Part shown: positions 8,209 through 15,047 of the stretch, piece by piece
Layout of the letters: the number at the start of each line of letters is the position of its first letter
How positions within the stretch are numbered: position 1 is the stretch's first letter
DNA from: Acidobacteriota bacterium
Lineage (GTDB): Bacteria > Acidobacteriota > Terriglobia > Terriglobales > Acidobacteriaceae
DNA length: 43,800 bases
Direction: 5' to 3'
NCBI GenBank assembly: GCA_021800255.1
Contig: JAJYZC010000025.1
Coordinates: forward strand, 1 to 43,800
Notes under the pieces: model-generated
Told to the model about the DNA's origin: nothing
Seen by the model: only the letters and a program-made list of their open reading frames with translations
Database searches by the model: none
Program-made: the position numbers and the translations under genes

Positions 8209-9825
8209 GTGGGAATGCTATTCTCAGCGCAGATGCACGGCCTGCCGTTGCTCAAATCCGCCGCTGTGGCCATGCTCATCCTGGCCAACGCCTTCTTTGT
8301 GGCCACCGAGTTCGCGCTGGTTTCTGTCCGCGACGCGCGCATTGAGCAACTCCTCGCCGCCAAGGTTCCCGCGGCGCGCGCCGTCCGCCGCCTGCAGCGC
8401 GGCATCGACGATCTGCTGCCCGCCGTGCAGCTCGGCGTCACCCTTTGCTCGCTGGCTCTGGGCTGGATCGGCGAACCGCTGGCCGCCTCCATCCTTGCCG
8501 GCTGGCTGGGCGCGCTGCCCCATGCCCATATCTACGCTCATGTAGCCGCCATCACCCTCGGCCTGGCCCTCATCACCTACCTCACGGTCGTCATCGGCGA
8601 GCTGGTTCCCAAGGCCATCGCCTTGCGCCGCACGGAAGGGCTCGCCATGGCGGTTGCCCCGCCCATGCTGGCTTTTATCACCATGGTTCGTCCCGCCGTC
8701 CGCCTGCTGCGCGGCTCGGCTGCCGCGGTTTTGCGCGTCTTCAATGTGCCTCTGACGGAGCGCGCCGAGGTTCACTCCCCCGACGAACTCAAGTTCATCG
8801 CCACCGCCGCCCGGCGCATGGGCCTGCTGCCTCCTTTTCAGGAGACGCTCATCCACCGCGCCCTCGAACTGGACAGCGTTCCCGTGCGCGAGATCATGAC
8901 CCCGCGCCAGAAGATTTTTTCCCTGCCCTCCAACATGCTTGTCCAGGAGGCCGCTGCCCGCATCGCTGCCCACCATCACTCCCGCGTTCCCGTTTACGAC
9001 GAAACCCGCGGTCCCGAGCACATCGTCGGCCTCGTCTACGCTCGCGATCTCGCCCGCTTGCTCTTCTTCCGCGCCTCTGCGCCGCGGCGCAGCGCCGATT
9101 CCGTTTCTCAGCCCGCCTCGAATGAGCCCGCCGTTCTTCCCTTTCCGGATGCGTCCGCAGCTTCGCCAATCCGCGCCGCGCCGGAGTCTGCGCTCGCCCA
9201 GACAGCGCCCCGTCCGATCTCAACCAGCGCCGCAAGCGCGCCGGAAACCCCGGAAGCCGAGCTTCCCGCGCCAACCACCGCCGGCCTGAATCCTCCCTTT
9301 GTCGATCTGAAGCTCGTCCAGGTCATGCGCGATGTGCTCATCGTCCCTGAAACCAAGTCCGTCCTCGACCTGCTGCGCGACTTCCAGCGCCGCCGCCGCC
9401 ATCTCGCCATCGTGGTGGACGAGTACGGCTCCATCGCCGGCCTGGTCACCTCCGAGGACGCCATCGAGCAGCTTGCCGGCGAGTTCGAAGACGAGTTCGA
9501 CGCGCCTGTCCAGCCCATCCTCACCACCGCCGCCGGCGCTCTGATGATGGACGGCGGCGTCAACCTCCGCGACCTGGAGACCCAGATGCAGTGGAATCTG
9601 CCCCGCGACGGCGGCGTGGAAACCCTGGCCGGATTCCTGCTCTACCGTCTCGGCCACATCCCCAGGCCCGGCGAATCCGTGGTCCACGAGGACCGGCGCC
9701 TGACCGTAGCCGCCATGGATGGCCGCCGCATCGCCAAAATCCGCGTCGAACCCATCCACAAAGAGAGTTTGCCCAGCAAAGCCTGCGGGGGAGGCGAAAC
9801 ACCGGCTGGTAAAATCAAATTTTAG
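8209..9825 (+). CDS. CNNM/CorC (hemolysin-like) membrane protein with CBS domains and a long linker insert
   Basis: Family: CNNM transmembrane domain (DUF21, about residues 10-190, several hydrophobic segments, including the family EFALVS motif), CBS pair, and C-terminal CorC_HlyC domain (about 450-520). Members are linked to Mg2+ or Co2+ transport, but direction and ion are uncertain. CBS1 runs about 208-275 (PVREIMTPR...) and CBS2 about 365-430 (...VVDEYGSIAGLVTSEDAIE). Between them lies about 80 residues rich in Ala, Pro and Ser, which is not usual for the family. Length 538 residues versus about 430 typical. GTG at 8209 is chosen; ATG at 8215 is as possible, since neither has a good ribosome site. 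Confidence 0.85.
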   Translation: MGMLFSAQMHGLPLLKSAAVAMLILANAFFVATEFALVSVRDARIEQLLAAKVPAARAVRRLQRGIDDLLPAVQLGVTLCSLALGWIGEPLAASILAGWLGALPHAHIYAHVAAITLGLALITYLTVVIGELVPKAIALRRTEGLAMAVAPPMLAFITMVRPAVRLLRGSAAAVLRVFNVPLTERAEVHSPDELKFIATAARRMGLLPPFQETLIHRALELDSVPVREIMTPRQKIFSLPSNMLVQEAAARIAAHHHSRVPVYDETRGPEHIVGLVYARDLARLLFFRASAPRRSADSVSQPASNEPAVLPFPDASAASPIRAAPESALAQTAPRPISTSAASAPETPEAELPAPTTAGLNPPFVDLKLVQVMRDVLIVPETKSVLDLLRDFQRRRRHLAIVVDEYGSIAGLVTSEDAIEQLAGEFEDEFDAPVQPILTTAAGALMMDGGVNLRDLETQMQWNLPRDGGVETLAGFLLYRLGHIPRPGESVVHEDRRLTVAAMDGRRIAKIRVEPIHKESLPSKACGGGETPAGKIKF

Positions 9826-9849
9826 TCCCGCTGAGAGAGAGATTCGCCT

Positions 9850-10860
9850 GTGCCTTCCACCCAATCCGCGCGCTCTTTAAGTACTGCCCCGCTCACCTTT
9901 CAGGACCTGCTCTTCCGCTTGCAGGCCTTCTGGGCGGAGCGCGGCTGCGTCTTGCAGCAGCCCTACGATGTAGAGGTGGGCGCAGGCACCATGGCTCCGG
10001 AGACCTTTCTGCGCGTGCTGGGGCCGAAGCCCTACAAAGCCGGCTACGCGCAGCCCTCGCGGCGGCCGGCCGACGGCCGCTACGGCGAAAACCCCAACCG
10101 GCTCTTCAAGCACACCCAGTTCCAGCTCATCCTGAAGCCGCCGCCGGAGAACGTGCAGGAGATCTACCTGGAATCACTCGAAGCCATGGGGATCGACCTC
10201 GCGCGGCACGACCTTAAGTTCGAGGAGGACAACTGGGAGTGGCCCGCGGGCGGCGCCTGGGGCGTGGGCTGGCAGGTGATGCTCGACGGCCTGGAGATCA
10301 CTCAGTTTACCTACTTCCAGCAGTGCGGCGGCCTGGACCTCGATCCCATCTCGGCCGAGCTGACCTACGGCATGGAGCGCATCGCGGCGTTTTTGCAGGA
10401 CGTGGATTCGATCTACGACATCGTGTGGGCGCGCGACCCGGAGACCGGAGCCTCCAACGGCAGGTCTTCGCTGCTGGGGTGGAAGACCGGCGCGGCGGTC
10501 ACCTACGGCGACGTGAGGCTGGCCGAGGAGCTGCAATTCTCCGTTTACAACTTCGAGCTGGCCGAGATCGACAAGCTCTGGACGCACTTCAATCTGTACG
10601 AAGCCGAGGCGCAGGCTCTGCTCAACCAAGCCAACGCGCTGCTGGCAAACGAAACCGCCAGCCCCACGGAGAAGCGCCGCTTCCCGCTGCTGGCCACGTA
10701 TGAGCTGGCCCTCAAGTGCTCGCACCTGTTCAACCTGCTCGATGCGCGCGGCGCCGTCAGCGTTACCGAGCGCGTGGGCGTGATCGGCCGCATTCGCAAT
10801 TTGGCCGTCGGCGTGGCCAAGGCGTATGCGCAACAGCAAGCTGTGGGAACAAGCGGCTAG
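9850..10860 (+). CDS. glyQ: Glycine-tRNA ligase, alpha subunit
   Basis: Catalytic subunit of the bacterial alpha2beta2 glycyl-tRNA synthetase, charging tRNA-Gly with glycine in the cytosol. Family hallmarks include [27 protein letters not shown], the class II motif region [16 protein letters not shown] and [14 protein letters not shown]. The 336-residue length is slightly above the usual 290-305, mostly from C-terminal Ala-rich sequence. The GTG start follows GAGAGAGAG. glyS follows after a 148-bp spacer that holds heptamer repeats. Confidence 0.96.
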   Translation: MPSTQSARSLSTAPLTFQDLLFRLQAFWAERGCVLQQPYDVEVGAGTMAPETFLRVLGPKPYKAGYAQPSRRPADGRYGENPNRLFKHTQFQLILKPPPENVQEIYLESLEAMGIDLARHDLKFEEDNWEWPAGGAWGVGWQVMLDGLEITQFTYFQQCGGLDLDPISAELTYGMERIAAFLQDVDSIYDIVWARDPETGASNGRSSLLGWKTGAAVTYGDVRLAEELQFSVYNFELAEIDKLWTHFNLYEAEAQALLNQANALLANETASPTEKRRFPLLATYELALKCSHLFNLLDARGAVSVTERVGVIGRIRNLAVGVAKAYAQQQAVGTSG

Positions 10861-10973
10861 CCGTCAACTACGAGCTATCAGCTTTCAGCTTGCTGGTTGC
10901 AAATGGATACCGCTCCAGGCAGCACAAAAGAAGCTGATAGCTGATAGCTGAAAGCTGACGGCTGAAAGCTCAA
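10859..10973. repeat. Heptamer repeats forming a large hairpin between glyQ and glyS
   Basis: Six tandem copies of AGCTGAN (10932-10973: AGCTGAT, AGCTGAT, AGCTGAA, AGCTGAC, GGCTGAA, AGCTCAA) are preceded by the same unit in reverse orientation around 10874-10890. The arms 10859-10890 and 10932-10963 pair at 27 of 32 positions around a 41-nt loop. The left arm begins within the glyQ stop codon. Tandem 7-mers of this kind are scattered in many genomes; their role is unknown. Here the structure sits in the transcript joining the two subunits of one enzyme. Confidence 0.7.
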
Positions 10974-11008
10974 CCGCAATAGAAAAAGCTCAGGAAGTGC
11001 ATGAACTT

Positions 11009-13108
11009 ATGTCTGATTTCTTATTTGAACTCGGCCTCGAAGAAGTCCCCGCCCGCATGATCGCTGCGGCCGAGACCGAGATGGGCCGCCGCGTCAGCGA
11101 TCTGCTCAGGCGCGAACGGCTGCTCAGCGAGGACGCCAAGTTCACCACTTATTCCACGCCGCGCCGTTTGGCCGTTCTAGCCGAGGGAGTGCTGGCCAAA
11201 CAGACCGATACAGAAGAGCAGCTCACCGGCCCCTCGTGGAAGGCGGCCTTCAAGGACGGCGAGCCCGCGCCCGCAGCCCAAGCCTTCGCCAAAAAAGCCG
11301 GCGTCCCGGTCGCGGCCCTCAAAAAGATCTCCACGCCCAAGGGCGAATATGCGGGCGCGACGGTCAAGCGTCCGGGGCGCACCGCGCCGGAAATCCTGGC
11401 CGCAGAACTGCCCAAGGAGGCTCTCGCACTTTACTGGGCCAAGAACATGTACTGGCGCGCAGGAAAGCCGGAGCGATTCGTCCGCCCCATCCGCTGGGTA
11501 GTGGCGCTGCTCGACTCCAAAATCGTTCCCCTCGAGATCGCCGGCATCGCCGCCGGCCGCGAGAGCCGCGGTCATCGGGTGCTCCACGGAGCGGCGCCTG
11601 TCGCCATCGACGCAGCACGGAATTACTCCAAAACTTTGCTCGGCGCCGCCGTGGTTGCGGATGTGGCTGAGCGCCGGCAGATCATCCGCAAGGCCCTTGA
11701 CGCCTCTACCCGCACGATCCCCGGTGCGCGCTGGCGCGAGGACGAGCCGCTCATCGAAACCGTCGTTCACCTCACCGAATGTCCCACCGTCATCCTCGGC
11801 GGCTTCGATCCCGAGTACCTCGCCCTGCCCGAAGAGGTTCTGGTCACCGTGATGCGCGACCACCAGAAGTACTTTGCTGTGGAGGACGCCAACGGCAAGC
11901 TCGCCCCGCACTTCCTCGCCGTCCTCAACACGCGCGCCGATGACCAGGGCGCGGCCATCATCCGCCACGGCAACGCCCGCGTTCTGCGCGCCCGCTTCAA
12001 AGACGCGCGCTTCTTCTGGGACTTCGACCAGAAGACGCCTCTCGCCGCCCGCGTCGAGAGCCTCCAGCACGTCACCTTCCAGAAGGAGCTGGGCAGCTAC
12101 GCCTGGAAGACCGAGCAAAACCTGCGCGTGACGGAAAACCTCACCCGCAAGCTGCACAGCGACTACAGCGTCTCCTTCGATATGTACCGGCTGATGAACG
12201 CCGTGCGCCTGGCCAAAGCCGACCTGACCACCGAGCTGGTGAAGGAATTTACCGAGCTGCAAGGCGTCATCGGCGGCCTCTACGCGCGCGCACAGGGGCT
12301 GGGCGAGACTGTCGCCCGCGCCATCTACAGCCAGTACATGCCCGCCTCCACTGAGGACGCCATTCCGGCCACCATCGAAGGCCAGGTGCTGGGCCTGGCG
12401 GACCGCATCCAGACCATCACCGCGATGTTCGCCATCGGCCACGCGCCCACCGGCTCCAAAGACCCCTTCGCCCTGCGCCGCGCCGCCAACGGCGTGGTGA
12501 AGATTTTGGCGGAGTCGAACCTGCCCCTGACGCTGACTGAGGTGGTGGACGCAGCCGCCGCCGGCGAAACCGGCTCACAGGAGAACCGCGAGCAGGTCGC
12601 GGCCTTCCTGCGCGAGCGCCTGAACTTTTATTTGAAAGACGTGCGCGGCTTCGCCTATGACGTGGTGAACGCCGTGCTGGCCGCCGGCGCCGACGATGTG
12701 CGCGACACCATCGCCCGCGCCCAGGCCCTCACCGCGGTCCGCGGCTCGGCTGACTTTGCAGCCATCTCTGCCGCCTTCAAGCGCATCAAGAACATCCTGC
12801 GTCAGGCCGCGGAGAAGGGTTTTGCCGTGGGCTCGCCGGCGGGGATCAAGCTGGCGCCCGAGGCGCAGCGGCTGGCCGATGAGGCCGCCGCCCTCGCGCC
12901 TGAGGTAGCCAACCTGCGCCAACTGCGCACCTACGCCGAAGCGCTCGCCGTCATCGCCACGCTTCGCCCCGCCGTGGACACTTTCTTCGACAAAGTGATG
13001 GTCCTCGATCCCGATGAGAGGCTCCGCGGCGCGCACCTGGGGCTCATCAGCGCGATCCTCAGCAACTTCTCCACCATCGCCGACTTCAGCGAGATCGTGA
13101 CCGCGTGA
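11009..13108 (+). CDS. glyS: Glycine-tRNA ligase, beta subunit
   Basis: tRNA-recognition subunit of the tetrameric glycyl-tRNA synthetase. The 699-residue product shows the family start (FLFELGLEEVPARM), the TxxRRLAVL block, VTVMRDHQKYF, the ARFKDARFFWDFD helix and the HD-like region followed by the C-terminal anticodon-binding DALR-type domain (SGSADF-like AVRGSADF...FDKVMVLDPDERLR). ATG at 11009 is preferred: AGGAAG lies 11 nt upstream, while the alternative GTG at 10997 overlaps that site. Confidence 0.95.
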   Translation: MSDFLFELGLEEVPARMIAAAETEMGRRVSDLLRRERLLSEDAKFTTYSTPRRLAVLAEGVLAKQTDTEEQLTGPSWKAAFKDGEPAPAAQAFAKKAGVPVAALKKISTPKGEYAGATVKRPGRTAPEILAAELPKEALALYWAKNMYWRAGKPERFVRPIRWVVALLDSKIVPLEIAGIAAGRESRGHRVLHGAAPVAIDAARNYSKTLLGAAVVADVAERRQIIRKALDASTRTIPGARWREDEPLIETVVHLTECPTVILGGFDPEYLALPEEVLVTVMRDHQKYFAVEDANGKLAPHFLAVLNTRADDQGAAIIRHGNARVLRARFKDARFFWDFDQKTPLAARVESLQHVTFQKELGSYAWKTEQNLRVTENLTRKLHSDYSVSFDMYRLMNAVRLAKADLTTELVKEFTELQGVIGGLYARAQGLGETVARAIYSQYMPASTEDAIPATIEGQVLGLADRIQTITAMFAIGHAPTGSKDPFALRRAANGVVKILAESNLPLTLTEVVDAAAAGETGSQENREQVAAFLRERLNFYLKDVRGFAYDVVNAVLAAGADDVRDTIARAQALTAVRGSADFAAISAAFKRIKNILRQAAEKGFAVGSPAGIKLAPEAQRLADEAAALAPEVANLRQLRTYAEALAVIATLRPAVDTFFDKVMVLDPDERLRGAHLGLISAILSNFSTIADFSEIVTA

Positions 13109-13201
13109 GCGCGGCGTCATGGATGGCCTTCTCGTCGGCTTCCGCAGCCTCGTTGACCTGGCGCGAAGCCCCGAGCAGCGCACTGAAAGGCTGGAAGGGG
13201 G

Positions 13202-14260
13202 CTAGTTTCCGTCCAGGAACGCGCGCACCTGCGGGTCCAGCGTAGCCGCTTCGCAGCCCGTAGCCAAATGTCCGCAGTCGCCTCTGAGGACAAGCGTCTT
13301 GGCCCCAATCATCCGCGCAAAATGCAGCGGCGGCCCTGGGTTGACCATGTGATCCTGCGCCGAAGAGATAATCAGCACCCGCGCCTTCACCCGCTTGGCT
13401 GCGGCTTCGAGCGTGCCGCCGTGAGCGATGTCCTGATGCAAACATGCTTCGAGTTGTGCGATCCAATCGTTGGCGTCGAATGGCAGGATGCCGTGGGCTT
13501 CCCACTCCGCGTAGTCGCGGGTGAACACTGCCCGCGAATGCGTGCGCGCAAAATTCGCCGGAGTGGTCAGGTTCAACTGCCAGATAAGTTCTGCCTCTGG
13601 CGCCGGCGGCGCCTTGGTGTAGTTGCCGTGGTCGAATGCGGGATCAGTCTGAACGGCGTCAATGTCGGCAAGGCTGAGCAGCAGGTCGCGGCTGTTGGGC
13701 CGCGGCGTGCCGACGATTGGAATGGCTTCATCCATGAAATCCGGATAATCGACCATCCATTCGAAGGTCTGAAAACCGCCCATCGAAATGCCCATCACGG
13801 CATGTACATGCTTCAGGTGAAGTGTTTCGGTGGCTAGCCGGTGCTCGGCGTTGACCATGTCTTCGATGGTGATGGCCGGAAACGCGGGGCCATGCTGCGT
13901 GGCTGAGTTGGACGGCGACGAGGACACCCCGTCCGCCAGCGCATCGATCACGACCACGAAGTAACGGGCAGGATCGACGAGCCCGTTGGGGCCGATGGAT
14001 TTTATCCAGTCGGCGCTGGTGCCTGAGAACCAGGTGGGGATGAGCACAGCGTTGGAGCGCCGTGCGTTGAGCTTGCCCCACGTCCGGTAACCCAGGCGGC
14101 AATCCTCGATCTGTTGGCCACTGACCAGCTTGCAGACGCCCAGGTGGGCAAATTGCAGTTGGCCGGCGGCGGTGGAAGACTGAGCGGAGCAGAGCGCGGG
14201 AGCGGCAGCCCCCAGGCAGCAGAAGAGAGACAGAACGAGCTTCAGACCGGGATTTTGCAT
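13202..14260 (-). CDS. Secreted alpha/beta hydrolase of the MetX (homoserine O-acetyltransferase) fold
   Basis: A 352-residue protein with a signal peptide (about 1-26, ending CSAQ) and an alpha/beta hydrolase domain closest in layout to MetX: early LGYRTWGKLN block, nucleophile S159 in GISMGG, D303 in SSAQDHM and H331 in DCGHLA. True MetX acetylates homoserine in the cytosol; the export signal here argues against methionine synthesis and for an esterase or acyl-transfer role in the periplasm. No other methionine genes are near. TACACT lies 7 nt before ATG and no Shine-Dalgarno is seen. It is convergent with glyS (93-bp gap). Confidence 0.82.
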   Translation of the reverse strand: MQNPGLKLVLSLFCCLGAAAPALCSAQSSTAAGQLQFAHLGVCKLVSGQQIEDCRLGYRTWGKLNARRSNAVLIPTWFSGTSADWIKSIGPNGLVDPARYFVVVIDALADGVSSSPSNSATQHGPAFPAITIEDMVNAEHRLATETLHLKHVHAVMGISMGGFQTFEWMVDYPDFMDEAIPIVGTPRPNSRDLLLSLADIDAVQTDPAFDHGNYTKAPPAPEAELIWQLNLTTPANFARTHSRAVFTRDYAEWEAHGILPFDANDWIAQLEACLHQDIAHGGTLEAAAKRVKARVLIISSAQDHMVNPGPPLHFARMIGAKTLVLRGDCGHLATGCEAATLDPQVRAFLDGN

Positions 14261-14267
14261 AGCATGG

Positions 14268-14273
14268 AGTGTA
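14268..14273 (-). promoter_or_regulatory. Candidate -10 for a leaderless transcript of the MetX-like gene
   Basis: TACACT on the minus strand, 7 nt before ATG at 14260; no Shine-Dalgarno in between. Confidence 0.38.
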
Positions 14274-14328
14274 AACCGAGCGCCCGAAGCCGATCCACCT
14301 CTGTATCGGGTTGCGCCTGCACGGCGTC

Positions 14329-14334
14329 TAATAT
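14329..14334 (+). promoter_or_regulatory. Candidate -10 for the 14343 gene and the lpt cluster
   Basis: TAATAT, 8 nt before ATG at 14343, without a ribosome site. It would drive the hypothetical gene and probably the lptC/A-lptB genes behind it. Confidence 0.4.
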
Positions 14335-14342
14335 CGATAGAG

Positions 14343-15044
14343 ATGTCTGACGCGCTCTATCTGAGTCTCTGGTACCCCAACCTCCGTCTGGTGGAGCTTC
14401 CCGATAAGCTGACGGCGGTGCTCACCGCCTTTGCCGCGCATGGCGGCGAGCCGCTCGTCTATGCCGCCACCGTCTGGCCTGTGAGCTGGAGCGAGACGCC
14501 GGTCTTCGAGCGCGTCTGGGGCCGCTTGGCGAAACCGGCGAACGGCGATCCAGGCCGCGGCCCGGATATGGGTCCGAATATGGGCGCCGAGCCGCGCCAG
14601 GCCGTCGAGCAAGCTCTCGAACTGCTCCACGACGACTACGCCTACGAATTTCAAATCGGCTGGAATCTTTGGGAGATGGAATCCGCTCCCGGCTCTCCAC
14701 CCCACGAACAAGGACCCGTTCGTGGGGGCCCTGGCTTCGATCCCCGCTGGGTCCGTGCGCCCCGGCTGGTGCGTGTCACCGGCTTCGGGCCGCTCTTCGA
14801 CGACGGCGTGTATGAGCAGGAGGGCCACATCCGCATAGACTTCGGTTCCGACGCGCCCTTCCTGGAAGAGGATGCGGATCTGGACGCCGCCGCAGCCCGC
14901 CGCGTGGAGGAAAACGTCCGTCAGCTCGTCGATCTGACTCAGGACGCCGGGAAAAACTCCGGCGCCACGGCGCGCCTCTTGTGGAGCGAGCTGGGGGAGA
15001 GCCTTGCCCAGCGGCTGGCGGCGCGGCTGGGAATGAGGAACTAG
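14343..15044 (+). CDS. Conserved hypothetical protein, first gene of the lpt cluster
   Basis: A 233-residue, acidic, soluble-looking protein with no signal peptide or membrane segment. I do not recognise a named domain. It starts ALYLSLWYPNLRL, contains many Trp residues (YAATVWPVSW, FQIGWNLWEM), a FGPLFDDGVYEQ stretch and an acidic C-terminal helix. The stop is 3 nt before the next gene, so it is almost certainly co-transcribed with lptC/A-like and lptB, and a link to envelope or LPS transport is inferred from that only. An internal perfect palindrome at 14700-14727 encodes a loop (HEQGPVRGG) that looks like an insertion. Confidence 0.75.
   Translation: MSDALYLSLWYPNLRLVELPDKLTAVLTAFAAHGGEPLVYAATVWPVSWSETPVFERVWGRLAKPANGDPGRGPDMGPNMGAEPRQAVEQALELLHDDYAYEFQIGWNLWEMESAPGSPPHEQGPVRGGPGFDPRWVRAPRLVRVTGFGPLFDDGVYEQEGHIRIDFGSDAPFLEEDADLDAAAARRVEENVRQLVDLTQDAGKNSGATARLLWSELGESLAQRLAARLGMRN
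14700..14727. repeat. Perfect 10-bp inverted repeat inside a coding region
   Basis: CCCCACGAAC (14700-14709) and GTTCGTGGGG (14718-14727) with an 8-nt loop, inside the 14343 gene and in frame. This is stronger than codon use alone would normally give and may be a small inserted palindrome. Confidence 0.55.
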
Positions 15045-15047
15045 AGC

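Noticed and set aside
11177..12442. 421-residue minus-strand frame inside glyS
   Set aside because: Shadow of glyS in a GC-rich genome; the glyS frame has clear family motifs throughout.
13086..13505. Minus-strand frame overlapping the end of the MetX-like gene and glyS
   Set aside because: Most of it is an Arg/Ser-rich shadow of the MetX-like gene; only about 30 residues in the short spacer look protein-like, with no start or ribosome site.
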